Shown piece by piece: positions 44,574 to 52,032 of a DNA stretch of 54,392 nucleotides. This DNA is from Iodobacter sp. BJB302 (lineage in GTDB: Bacteria; Pseudomonadota; Gammaproteobacteria; Burkholderiales; Chitinibacteraceae): NCBI RefSeq assembly GCF_002735645.1, contig NZ_PDZG01000029.1, positions 1 through 54,392 of the forward strand. The letters are read 5' to 3'. The notes under the pieces are model-generated. The model was not told the DNA's origin, ran no database searches, and was given only the letters and a program-made list of their open reading frames with translations. Numbering within the stretch: position 1 is the stretch's first letter; every line of letters starts with the position of its first letter. The position numbers were made by a program, and so were the translations under genes.

Positions 44574-45794
44574 TTATTTTGAGGGAGGATTACCGAACAA
44601 ATGAGATTCTATTCGTATTTCTTTACTCACTGTTGTTGTCTCATCGTTGATTGCAATTCCTAAAGTATCCCCTGACGCAATGTTACATACAGACTCACCT
44701 TTATGGAATTTATTGGTACTCTCCAATACTACATAAAGATTTTGCCCCGTAAGCTTGGCTGCAGTCACTCGCATATGATGGCCAGGAAGCAGAAGGACTT
44801 CAGCCTGTTTAAGTTGTGCATAACCAGCAATGTTTTTACCTGTTGTAACATTATCAATGGAATAAATTACCGTACCTTTCCCGCCACGAAATGTCTTAGC
44901 AAAGGAAGGGCTTGAAGATGTAGATATGAAACCTTTATCTGTTACAAGTTGGCCTGGGGTGAGTTTTTCTGCTAGGGAAGAAAGATTATCTACCACTAGT
45001 GCTCGATAAACTGTACCAGTGAATGGGCTTAGCTTACTCAGACCACTAATGGTGTTTTCTCCATGGTCCTTAAGAAATGAAGTCAATTGTTCACCGTTTC
45101 TTAGGGCCGCATTAATATATTGAAAACCAACACTTGTATACCATTGAATGCTTTCTATTTCGTTTTTGTTCAGGTCAGCCTTGTCCTTTATTGCATCACC
45201 ATCAACTTTCGCTTTGTCCAGCTCGTCGTTTATCTGTCCATGGATTATTGGTTTCTGCAGTTCATTCAACAATTCAGGTGCTCTTGGGCTATCAGCGAGC
45301 AGCTTAGAGCCATCAGACATTTGTTGAATGTTAAAATCTATTTTTTGCGTTGTAGCCACTCCTTCTCTGATCTTGCACAATTGCAGAGCAGCTTGCACTT
45401 CGTCATATTGATAAGCATCATTAGACGCTGGTTTGGATTCACTAATATGTTTAGAGCAGGAGTCTCGAAGATTCTTCATTGCACCATTACGGCTAGAATT
45501 CGGATGTTTATCTATATATTCCCCTGCTTCCTGATAAAGTTTCAATTCAGCCTCAAGTTTATTAGAGTCTGAAAGTCCTTTGATTGCTACGAGATGTGAA
45601 ACTATATTTGTATAGCTGTTACCTTTTTTTTTACAAAAAGAAGATGCATCTTTAGTGAAATTTTCAATGGAATAATCTGATGTATTTTTAACATTTGCAA
45701 GGTTGGAGGAAAAACTATCATTATTGCGCGTTGCGCTATTAATTCTTGAAATAGTTGTCAGAATAAATCTGAGTGGGTTGATCTTATTTGGCAC
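44574..45794 (-). CDS. ADP-ribosyltransferase-fold protein, likely effector or toxin
   Basis: 406 residues. The C-terminal half (about 255-360) has the R-S-E pattern of exoenzyme ADP-ribosyltransferases: Arg264 in VYRALVV, Ser-Thr-Ser at 291-293 in GFISTSSSPSFAKTF, and Gln330-x-Glu332 in LKQAEVLLLPG. Q-x-E in place of E-x-E is typical of C3-like enzymes that modify Asn or similar residues. The N-terminal 250 residues are helical and unrecognised, without a Sec signal. The gene is AT-rich compared with the phage genes and lies between cos and the right end, where P2-like phages carry conversion genes (for example the cytotoxin gene near cos of phiCTX). No immunity gene was recognised, and the target is unknown. 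Confidence 0.8.
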   Translation of the reverse strand: MPNKINPLRFILTTISRINSATRNNDSFSSNLANVKNTSDYSIENFTKDASSFCKKKGNSYTNIVSHLVAIKGLSDSNKLEAELKLYQEAGEYIDKHPNSSRNGAMKNLRDSCSKHISESKPASNDAYQYDEVQAALQLCKIREGVATTQKIDFNIQQMSDGSKLLADSPRAPELLNELQKPIIHGQINDELDKAKVDGDAIKDKADLNKNEIESIQWYTSVGFQYINAALRNGEQLTSFLKDHGENTISGLSKLSPFTGTVYRALVVDNLSSLAEKLTPGQLVTDKGFISTSSSPSFAKTFRGGKGTVIYSIDNVTTGKNIAGYAQLKQAEVLLLPGHHMRVTAAKLTGQNLYVVLESTNKFHKGESVCNIASGDTLGIAINDETTTVSKEIRIESHLFGNPPSK

Positions 45795-46181
45795 AGTAAC
45801 CTCATATATTAATTAAGTATTTTGTCAAAAGGACTATTTATTGATCAGTGGTTGATAAATGTCACAATAACCAAATTAAAAATACATTTTAATTTAAATT
45901 AAATCGCATTTATCCGTCATGGCGCTATCAAAAAACGATTGTGCTAGTGTGGTTTTTTACATCATTGGTCCTCAAACCCTAGTGCCAACATGGTGCAGTG
46001 GTCACGTATTTTCATACACCACAAACGCAATTGGCATCACCCATTAACCCTCTCCGTTAATAGGGACGCAAAAATACCTGCGAGAAATAATGGGGTCAGG
46101 CCTTACATTTTGCGCAGGATAAAGTTTATATTAATTTTCAAAGCAGATTAAATAGATTGCTTTATGTCAAATGTAAGACCT
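45795..46181. other. AT-rich promoter region of the ART gene and start of a mini-element
   Basis: 45795-46090 has no gene; it must hold the ART promoter and perhaps the lost prophage right end. From 46091 to 46181 is the left part of a palindromic mini-element: TGGGGTCAGGCCTTACATTT at 46091-46110 and AAATGTAAGACC at 46169-46180. Confidence 0.6.
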
Positions 46182-47363
46182 CGTATCTTGACCAAGACGC
46201 TTCAGTCAGCTGTACTCATCACACTGAGCAGTCCGTGCAGGATGATGCTGTCAAGACTTTAGGCTAACCAAGCCTGTGGGTCAGATAAGTGCTCCTGCCC
46301 GTTTTTCGTTCACAAAGTCCGAACGGTAACTTAGGCCCTCGTCCAGTTTTATCGAGACAGTGAGCCTGCATACGAGGAAGGTCAAGAGCGATGAATGAAG
46401 CTGTCTGCTCCGTAGGTGTTGATGTTTCCAAGCGTAAGCTAGATCTCGCCTTATTGTTAAATAACAAACTCAAAACCAAAGTCGTTGAAAATAGCCAAAA
46501 CGGTTACTCACAATTGCACCAATGGTTGTTAGATCGGGGTGCCGTAATGGAATCCACTCATATTTGCCTGGAAGCCACCGGGCCTTATTCCGAAAGTGTT
46601 GCTTTAGCTTTGGTTGAACTCGGCTGGACCGTCAGTGTGGTCAATCCAGCCCGGGTCAAAGGTTTTGCTCAAAGCGAACTCAGTCGCAACAAAACTGACA
46701 CACTGGATGCAGCTTTACTGGCTCGCTTCTGCGCCGCTATGCACCCAGCGCCATGGACACCCCCGCCTGCCGAGTATCGAGAGTTGCGGGCCTGGGTGGA
46801 TCGCTTGCAAGCCCTTAAAGGCATCCAACAACAAGAGACAAATCGCCAGGAAGCCTATGACGCCAGCGGCCAAAGCGCCTTGGTTGCTTCGGTTCAAGTC
46901 CATCTGGATTGGTTACAGCAACAAATCAGCCAGCTAGAACACGAGATTGATGATCACATCAATAGCCATCCTAGGCTAAAACACGATGCGACCTTGATGC
47001 TGAGCATTCCCGGCATTGGCGATACTACGGTCGCCAAAGTGCTGGCATATATTGGGGATGTTCGACGCTTTGATTCGGCCAAAGCCTTAGCTGCCTTTAT
47101 TGGGGTGACTCCACGGCAAAAACAATCGGGGAGTTCCGTGCGCGGTAGAACGATGATCAGCAGAACAGGTCACTCGGCATTGCGCCATAATCCGACGTTA
47201 AAAGCCTTTGGGGAACGGTTAAAAAGCAACGGCATGGCCCCCAAAGCAGTCGTTGGGGCTGCCATGCGCAAACTAGTGCATTTGATTTATGGAATTGTGA
47301 AGTCTGGCGTACCGTTTGATGCCCATTTCGGGGCTAAAAACCTTGACTTGCAAGACGGTATCT
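46182..47363 (+). mobile_element. IS110-family insertion sequence
   Basis: Boundaries follow from the interrupted palindrome, give or take two bases; about 1.18 kb. It has no long terminal repeats, as expected for IS110. GTATCT occurs at both edges. Confidence 0.7.
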
Positions 47364-47365
47364 GA
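46391..47365 (+). CDS. IS110-family (DEDD) transposase
   Basis: 324 residues. N-terminal RuvC-like domain with Asp in VGVDVSKRKLD, Glu in CLEATGPY and Asp residues in NKTDTLDA; C-terminal transposase_20 domain with PGIGDTTVAKVLAYIGD and the Ser region RTGHSALR. Intact. The stop codon TGA at 47363-47365 overlaps the deduced right boundary, so it seems to be supplied wholly or in part by the target. The long 5' non-coding part (46182-46390) could hold the guide RNA known for this family. Confidence 0.93.
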   Translation: MNEAVCSVGVDVSKRKLDLALLLNNKLKTKVVENSQNGYSQLHQWLLDRGAVMESTHICLEATGPYSESVALALVELGWTVSVVNPARVKGFAQSELSRNKTDTLDAALLARFCAAMHPAPWTPPPAEYRELRAWVDRLQALKGIQQQETNRQEAYDASGQSALVASVQVHLDWLQQQISQLEHEIDDHINSHPRLKHDATLMLSIPGIGDTTVAKVLAYIGDVRRFDSAKALAAFIGVTPRQKQSGSSVRGRTMISRTGHSALRHNPTLKAFGERLKSNGMAPKAVVGAAMRKLVHLIYGIVKSGVPFDAHFGAKNLDLQDGI

Positions 47366-47370
47366 CCCCA

Positions 47371-47588
47371 ATTTTTTTCTAGCTCATGAACAATATTCAA
47401 CCACTTTTCAGAAAGGTACTTCATACTTTCCGCTGAGGTATTTAACCTCTTTTCATCTATGATAAATATTTCCTTTATGTGCTTTTCTGACTTTGCATAT
47501 TTGCCAATATTTATTTGTTGATTATCCCAGCTCTCAATCCATCCATGAACACAGACATCCCGGATTTGACTTACATCAAGTGTTGCCT
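47371..47588 (-). pseudogene. coding remnant cut by the mobile elements
   Basis: An open frame without a start codon reads HGWIESWDNQQINIGKYAKS and continues to LNIVHELEKNW where the element begins. Codon use and composition look genuine. No continuation was found beyond the IS. The protein was not recognised. Confidence 0.45.
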
Positions 47589-47619
47589 AGGCCAGTCCCA
47601 ATTGACTGCTGGGTTGGGC
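47581..47619 (-). other. partial attC-like site
   Basis: On the minus strand it starts GCCCAACCCAGCAGTCAA five bases after the stop of the gene at 47624, matching the first bases of the complete site at 48082-48177 (GCCCAACCCAGCGGTCGA). A matching GTTRRRY end is missing, so it is truncated. Confidence 0.5.
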
Positions 47620-47623
47620 ATTT

Positions 47624-48073
47624 TCATGAGATACGTACCATCTCTGCAATACGCCAAACGATGAAAAAAATTGCACCAGCCACAAACAAGCGAAACTGCC
47701 AAATACCATAGAACTGAGCTTTTTTGCCGTTTTGTTTTAACGCACTTTTTACCCCTGGAATGGCTGCCGATTCGAGCTCCTGAGGTGATGGCTGCTCCGG
47801 ATGAGAACCTTGGCGCAATTGAAGTAAGCTATAATTTGCCATTATTGACGTTTGCACCCAAGTTATATTTTTACAACCAAAGTGGAAGCTAATGCCCCAA
47901 CAAACGGCCGCTAAAGCAACAGGTAGTAACCACCATGACAGAGGAAGTCCTTCGGTTTTTTGTACAGCAAAACCAATTGCAGTTCCCGCAGCAGCAAGTA
48001 AAAAATACGTGTATTTTTCTTGCCCAGTTTGATGAGCTTTGTGGAGATTAGTGATTGCATCGTCAAGTGACAT
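47624..48073 (-). CDS. cassette-borne membrane protein, unknown function
   Basis: 149 residues from ATG 48073; the frame reaches further up only into the attC-like site. Membrane segments at about residues 25-42, 46-63 and 127-145. No family recognised. Nine bases separate its start from an attC-like site and five bases its stop from a partial one, the compact layout of an integron gene cassette. Confidence 0.65.
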   Translation of the reverse strand: MSLDDAITNLHKAHQTGQEKYTYFLLAAAGTAIGFAVQKTEGLPLSWWLLPVALAAVCWGISFHFGCKNITWVQTSIMANYSLLQLRQGSHPEQPSPQELESAAIPGVKSALKQNGKKAQFYGIWQFRLFVAGAIFFIVWRIAEMVRIS

Positions 48074-48081
48074 AGGTATGT

Positions 48082-48177
48082 GTCCAACGTAAAGGTGAGG
48101 GGCGCGGAGCAAGTGGGGCGAAAATGGGCGAAGCCTGCCCCGCTTGCGGAGCGTCCCTCTCGACCGCTGGGTTGGGC
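48082..48177 (-). other. attC-like recombination site
   Basis: 96 bases. On the minus strand it runs from GCCCAAC to GTTGGAC, the RYYYAAC and GTTRRRY boxes of integron attC sites. Inside, GGGACGCTCCGCAAGCGGGGC and GCCCCACTTGCTCCGC arms form a long imperfect hairpin with a short mismatched patch. The closing CCTCACCTTTACGTTGGAC is much like environmental cassette attC sites. Confidence 0.7.
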
Positions 48178-48186
48178 AGCAAATGT

Positions 48187-48585
48187 TTATTTGAGCGTGC
48201 CATATGTAATGTTAGGCCTGAAATCTGCTCCGGTAGCTGTTGCCTCCAACGCGCCAACCTCGATTAGGGTGAAGCAGTTTCGTTTTTTGTTTAAGTAGAA
48301 CGTCTCAGTGCTTCCTGTAAGGTGTGCAATGAAGATGAGAACAATAGTTTCATCGTCTTCGAAAACTTTGGTGGTTTCTTCACCGTTGCCGCTGGGAAAG
48401 GTAACGAATGGGCGTTGGGCTTGAAGATTTGCAAATGTAAATTGTTGGCCGGGCTTGCGCTTGTCGGCTTTTGATACGACACCAATATATCCGTCGTGCG
48501 GTGATGCCTGCGCGTACGCGACCCCTGGGCCAAAGCTGGCAAATAGAAAAAACAAAAATGGCATAACCAACTGGCGAATGTGCAT
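48187..48585 (-). CDS. cassette-borne secreted protein, unknown function
   Basis: 132 residues from ATG 48585 with GAGGAG upstream and a Sec signal (MHIRQLVMPFLFFLFASFGPGVAYA). The mature part is a small, probably beta-rich domain with one Cys. No family recognised. The stop lies 9 bases before the attC-like site and the start about 16 bases after a GTTGGGC. Confidence 0.68.
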   Translation of the reverse strand: MHIRQLVMPFLFFLFASFGPGVAYAQASPHDGYIGVVSKADKRKPGQQFTFANLQAQRPFVTFPSGNGEETTKVFEDDETIVLIFIAHLTGSTETFYLNKKRNCFTLIEVGALEATATGADFRPNITYGTLK

Positions 48586-48600
48586 TTTCAGACTCCTCTT

Positions 48601-48613
48601 TTTGCTGCCCAAC
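48601..48613 (-). other. cassette boundary with GTTGGGC core
   Basis: GTTGGGCAGCAAA on the minus strand, the inverse of the same 13 bases at 48171-48183. It would be the joining point of the secreted-protein cassette with whatever preceded it. No full attC or attI is seen before it. Confidence 0.4.
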
Positions 48614-49030
48614 AAGATATAGACACCCTAAAATGGCAGAAAAACCACGACCTTGGGTATATAAAAACGCTTCGCCCCTTTGGAATGCTTTACACGGCGC
48701 AGCCTGAAGTGTCTTATATCAGGATGCTACACCCGATAAGGCAGATATTTGCACCATGCAACTACAAAGCAAGTTTCGTGACAGGCTAAGCATAGTAAAA
48801 AATAAGGGCTTTGCTTGTTCATCTGTTATGAAGGCTATCTTTCAGCTATTTCGTTTGATTACTTCTTCTGCGGGATTTTTGCGGGGCAGGGTGATCATCT
48901 GTTGCGATTTGTGATGATGCCCTTCAATGTGACTTAACTCTAAGTATTTGATTGTATTGGCAGGATTTAAACCCCTCACGCATGGGGTGCAAGACTGGAT
49001 ATGTACACTGGTATTTCGTAGTTTCCTTGC
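48614..49030. other. gene-poor gap with an integrase relic
   Basis: No complete gene. It holds the relic of a phage integrase C-terminus (48842-48950) and a 14-base match to the tRNA-Pro anticodon arm (48980-48993). The rest is AT-rich without recognised features. Confidence 0.5.
48842..48950 (-). pseudogene. C-terminal relic of a tyrosine integrase
   Basis: The frame ends LPRKNPAEEVIKRNS and corresponds to LSRKTPALTLIRS at the end of the prophage integrase; the DNA aligns over about 35 bases (TGATTA-7-TGCGGGA-TTTTGCGGG-CAGG). The catalytic part is gone. It marks an older integration or a rearrangement at this site. Confidence 0.5.
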
Positions 49031-49306
49031 TTACTTTGATGTTGGTAATCTTGTGAAGTGTTCACTTTCAGTTACCCACCCTGACCCAGACTCACAGTTT
49101 AACTTGGTGTACGCGTCTACTTTTCCGTAGGCTGTTTCCCCTGCTTCGCATTTTTCACCTTTTTTTATGGTAAATGCTGCTTTACCTTGTGCCGCGTTCA
49201 CGTTTGCGTATGCAAAAACGTTCTTGTTTGCTTGCCATATTTCTTTAGGTGCTTTTTCACATCCAAATAGAACAAGGCATAAGCTAGTAAGTATTAAGTT
49301 TTTCAT
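49031..49306 (-). CDS. small lipoprotein, candidate immunity protein
   Basis: 91 residues with a lipoprotein signal MKNLILTSLCLVLFGC; the Cys is at 16. The rest is soluble with two more Cys (CEAGETAYGK, LNCESGSGW). Its start overlaps the effector stop (ATGA). A lipoprotein coupled to a cell-wall-acting effector is the usual form of a periplasmic immunity protein; that role is inferred. Confidence 0.68.
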   Translation of the reverse strand: MKNLILTSLCLVLFGCEKAPKEIWQANKNVFAYANVNAAQGKAAFTIKKGEKCEAGETAYGKVDAYTKLNCESGSGWVTESEHFTRLPTSK

Positions 49307-49845
49307 TTTTTAGGGTATGTTTCTTTTTTAGTTAATCTTTTAGAGTGGCTAAGACCTACCATTAAATCTACTGGCGAGACTATGGGTAGGCCATATCTAG
49401 GGTCATAGGCTGGAATTCCAGCAAACTCTAGTATTTCAGCAATATTAGATGAGCAGCTGTTGCTATCTAATTTATATGGCTTGTTTTCCGTAGCTCTTTT
49501 CTTTATCTCTTTTAGAATATTTTCTTTTTCAGTTTTCGATATTGCTAATGAGTACCCCCATGTGTCACGGTGCATTTTTACTTGCTGTCGGAATAAATAG
49601 TTTTCAAGTGTATCAATATCCCATCCATCATGTGCCCGACCGTATACCGTTCCATCTATTGCCATGGATGTATGCCCAAACTGTGATCCACTGGATATTA
49701 AACGTGAATCACTAATTAATATTTCTATACGTTCGCGCGATACAAATATTTTTTTAATTTCTTTGTTTTCTGTATCTGTAGTTGTTCTATTGGTGACAAG
49801 AAACATCTCTTTGCCTGATGGAGATTGTATGCTTTGATTTGGCAT
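49303..49845 (-). CDS. papain-like effector candidate
   Basis: 180 residues. His58 in QFGHTSMAIDGTVYGR and Cys131 in NSCSSNIAEILEFAGI suggest a permuted NlpC/P60 or YiiX-like fold, in which His comes before Cys. Such enzymes cut peptidoglycan peptides or amide bonds. It starts three bases after the PAAR gene with GGAGG, and its stop overlaps the lipoprotein start, so all three are one operon. No Sec signal is seen, in keeping with delivery by the PAAR-tipped spike. Fold assignment is by eye. Confidence 0.6.
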   Translation of the reverse strand: MPNQSIQSPSGKEMFLVTNRTTTDTENKEIKKIFVSRERIEILISDSRLISSGSQFGHTSMAIDGTVYGRAHDGWDIDTLENYLFRQQVKMHRDTWGYSLAISKTEKENILKEIKKRATENKPYKLDSNSCSSNIAEILEFAGIPAYDPRYGLPIVSPVDLMVGLSHSKRLTKKETYPKK

Positions 49846-49848
49846 CTA

Positions 49849-50394
49849 TTAACCCTCCAAATAAATTTTTATATTTTCAGCTTTAGTTATGGAATCAAGA
49901 AGATGTGTATTTCCTTCTTCGTCTGTTTCTCCATGCTCAATTTGACCACTCTCTCGTACAATTGCATAAAGGTGATTAGCAATTGGCTTTTTTGTTTCGC
50001 TATCTAATAATTGAAATTTATCATTAAATAGGCTGTCAATTATTTTAGATGTAGCCGCTAGAGCCGCTGCCGCTGCAATCGCTTTTCCTGCTTTGCTAGA
50101 TGCTCCTGATGAGGCCGCACCGCTTCCTTCATACGAGCGCCCGATCTCTGGCATGGATGAGATTAAAACCGCTCCACATGAAGTTTTATGCCCTTCTAAT
50201 GCAACGGATTTACCGCCAACACTCCACGAGGGGTCGCCTTCAATAATTGGGCAAACGCCGTGGCCCGGGATAGGGCAGCTAACTTTATCCCCAAGAAGAG
50301 CAACAGGCTTGCCAAACATATTGCTCGTTGATGCCGCACTTATTACAACTCCGCCGTGGCTGGTTTGGTCGCCTAAGCGTATTACTCTTTTCAT
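49849..50394 (-). CDS. PAAR-domain spike tip protein
   Basis: 181 residues. Residues 1-80 are a PAAR domain (MKRVIRLGDQTSHGGVV, VALLGDKVSCPIPGHG, VALEGHKTSCGAVLIS) that caps the VgrG spike of type VI secretion systems. An Ala/Ser-rich linker (about 90-115) leads to a small beta domain FQLLDSETKKPIANHLYAIV, like the extensions of VgrG and PAAR proteins that bind cargo. No other T6SS gene is in the window, so it must use a system elsewhere. The AT-rich codons fit transfer. Confidence 0.88.
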   Translation of the reverse strand: MKRVIRLGDQTSHGGVVISAASTSNMFGKPVALLGDKVSCPIPGHGVCPIIEGDPSWSVGGKSVALEGHKTSCGAVLISSMPEIGRSYEGSGAASSGASSKAGKAIAAAAALAATSKIIDSLFNDKFQLLDSETKKPIANHLYAIVRESGQIEHGETDEEGNTHLLDSITKAENIKIYLEG

Positions 50395-50415
50395 GCCTGT
50401 TACCTATAAGAGACC

Positions 50416-50435
50416 AAGATTAGTACACTAATCTT
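50416..50435. promoter_or_regulatory. perfect inverted repeat upstream of the PAAR operon
   Basis: AAGATTAG TACA CTAATCTT, about 22 bases before the PAAR start. It may be an operator or a 5' RNA hairpin. Confidence 0.45.
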
Positions 50436-50613
50436 AATCTTTGCTTACTATGGTCACAATAAGAGCTAGGGTGCATTGGCTAGGTAAGTTGATGTAATTA
50501 ATGCACAGATGGCTTGCATTGCTTGTGCGAGGTTTTTCTATTGAACTGGATTTTTTGTAAGGAATGTTGCTATTAATGTTGCTATTGTTTGGCCTAAAAG
50601 GGCCTTTTTAGGC

Positions 50614-50647
50614 ATAAAAAAAGCCACTTAGATTTCTCTAAGTGGCT
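50614..50647 (-). terminator. ssrA terminator
   Basis: On the minus strand AGCCACTTAG / CTAAGTGGCT with a 6-base loop and a run of T, 19 bases after the tmRNA 3' end. Confidence 0.85.
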
Positions 50648-50665
50648 GATTTCATTGCTTTATAC

Positions 50666-51030
50666 TGGTGGAGCCGGCGGGAGTCGAACCCGCGTCCGGA
50701 AGCACTCTATAGTGAGTTCTACATACTTAGTCATGTCATTTGGTTTTAATTCCCGACCACGCCGACCGACAGGCTTGGAGAGAACGAGTTACCTTAGATT
50801 TAACCCCTGCCCAAGTAACCCGGACTGAAGCGATCCCATCTTAATGACTCTGCATATCGTTTTTAGGCGACCTACCCGATGGGCCCTGTAGTGCAGAGTC
50901 AAGCGCGATTAAGCTACTTGAAGGTATTGTTTGTCGTTTGCGACTATATCAATTCAGTGTTTTACGGGAATCTGAGACCCCGGTATGCCCTCATCCACTT
51001 CGCAACCCCCGTCGAAACCATGGCGGCCCC
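50666..51030 (-). ncRNA. ssrA: tmRNA (ssrA)
   Basis: 365 bases. The 5' end GGGGCCGCCATGGTTTCGAC and the 3' tRNA-like part with GGTTCGACTCCC and CCA are the standard tmRNA ends. The reading frame for the tag runs from GCA 50941 to TAA 50909 and encodes ANDKQYLQVA. It rescues stalled ribosomes and tags the product for proteolysis. Most proteobacterial tags end LAA; this one ends QVA. The 3' end is a known integration site and here borders the accessory island. Confidence 0.96.
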
Positions 51031-51044
51031 AATGAAGATCTCTG

Positions 51045-51073
51045 ATTATACGCGTAAGCCAGCGCTTGCACAA
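51045..51073 (-). promoter_or_regulatory. ssrA promoter
   Basis: TATAAT at 51045-51050 with TTGTGC at 17-base spacing on the minus strand, 15 bases before the tmRNA. Confidence 0.65.
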
Positions 51074-51222
51074 TGATAGCCCTTGGTTAGTGCTGGCTTC
51101 TGGAGAAGCTTTCTGGTGCTGATGGCTGGATTTATGAAGGATAACAATGGCTTATGCAGGGTTGATGGGGCGGCAGCGTTTGCGTTGCGTGGTCGAAGAT
51201 TTGTATTGATGCTGTGTAAATC

Positions 51223-51255
51223 CCCCTCGGTCCCTCTTTTGCAAAGGGGGAGGCA
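51223..51255. repeat. small palindromic repeat
   Basis: AAATCCCCCTCGGTCCCTCT, then TTGCAAAGGGGGAGG, a short imperfect hairpin related to the one at 38667-38769. The rest of the 51074-51337 gap has no gene that I can support. Confidence 0.45.
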
Positions 51256-51337
51256 AGGTCAAAATCATGCAGAAATTGACTTTGCCTTGCATATTGCTTG
51301 TTTTATGGCGAGCCGGGCCTGCTTGCCAGAGCAGGCT

Positions 51338-51991
51338 TTAGCCTGGCAGATGTTGCAGCAGGTCCAGCGGGTGAGCAATGCGGTGGTCTGCGCCCCATTC
51401 GTGTGGTTTGTCTTGGCCGCTGATATAGCCGTAGTCGGCCAGCACGGTGCGCATACCTACCTTGCGGCCCGCTTCAATATCCCGCTCGGCGTCTCCTACG
51501 TAGATGCAGTGGGCGGGGTCAACGCCAAGCCGGGCGGCGGCAAAGTACATCGGTTTGGCGTCTGGCTTGGCCACACCTACGGTATCCCCTGAAACCACTA
51601 CGCCGGGGCGGCTTGGGAAGGGTAGTTGGGCGATCAGCGGGTCTGTATAGCGGGCAGGCTTATTGGTAACGATGCCCCATTGCAGGCCGCGGGCTGCAAT
51701 TTTTTCGATCAGGGCATGAATGCCTTCAAACAGGGCTGTTTCTTCACAGAGGCTGGCTTCGTACAGCGCCAGAAAACGCTCACGCAGCGCAGCAAACTGC
51801 TCGTCTTGCGGGATAACACCAAAGCCCAGCTCGATCAGGCCGCGTGCGCCGTGGGATGCCAGCGGGCGGATGGCGGAGTAAGGCTGCGGCTTGCGGCCTT
51901 CTTCGGCAAGCAGGCGGTTGAGCGCTGCACCTAAATCAGGTGCGGTATCTGCCAGCGTGCCGTCAAAATCGAACAGGACTGCGGTAATCAT
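51338..51991 (-). CDS. gph: phosphoglycolate phosphatase
   Basis: 217 residues, HAD superfamily. FDFDGTLADTAPDLGAAL is motif I with nucleophile Asp; VVSGDTVGVAKPDAKPMYFAA and YVGDAERDIEAGRKVGM are motifs III and IV. It removes 2-phosphoglycolate made in DNA repair. In many Neisseriales and other betaproteobacteria gph follows ubiG, as here (41-base gap). Confidence 0.9.
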   Translation of the reverse strand: MITAVLFDFDGTLADTAPDLGAALNRLLAEEGRKPQPYSAIRPLASHGARGLIELGFGVIPQDEQFAALRERFLALYEASLCEETALFEGIHALIEKIAARGLQWGIVTNKPARYTDPLIAQLPFPSRPGVVVSGDTVGVAKPDAKPMYFAAARLGVDPAHCIYVGDAERDIEAGRKVGMRTVLADYGYISGQDKPHEWGADHRIAHPLDLLQHLPG

Positions 51992-52032
51992 GGTGTTTTC
52001 CTTGTGAGGTTAAATGGATGGTTTGTCTTGAT

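Larger units (their letters stand above)
12855..45794. mobile_element. P2-like prophage
   Basis: Integrase, replication protein A, Ogr-like activator, full tail, baseplate, lysis and head gene sets with P2 order and the P/O divergence are all present, plus a P2-like cos. No structural gene looks broken, so the phage may be inducible. The left end is at tRNA-Pro. The right end is uncertain: phage genes are secure up to cos (44380) and the ART gene beyond is probably phage cargo. Relative to P2, the D-to-cos block is inverted with respect to int and A. Confidence 0.85.
46091..47370. repeat. palindromic mini-element split by an IS110-type insertion
   Basis: If bases 46182 to about 47363 are removed, AAATGTAAGACCT joins GACCCCA and makes the near-exact inverted partner of TGGGGTCAGGCCTTACATTT. 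The original element was about 98 bases. Ends of this kind are common in REP-like elements mobilised by Y1 transposases, which is an inference here. Confidence 0.6.

Noticed and set aside
48980-48993. True attR of the tRNA-Pro prophage
   Set aside because: Only 14 bases match and the following bases do not resemble the tRNA 3' half, so it is reported only as a relic.
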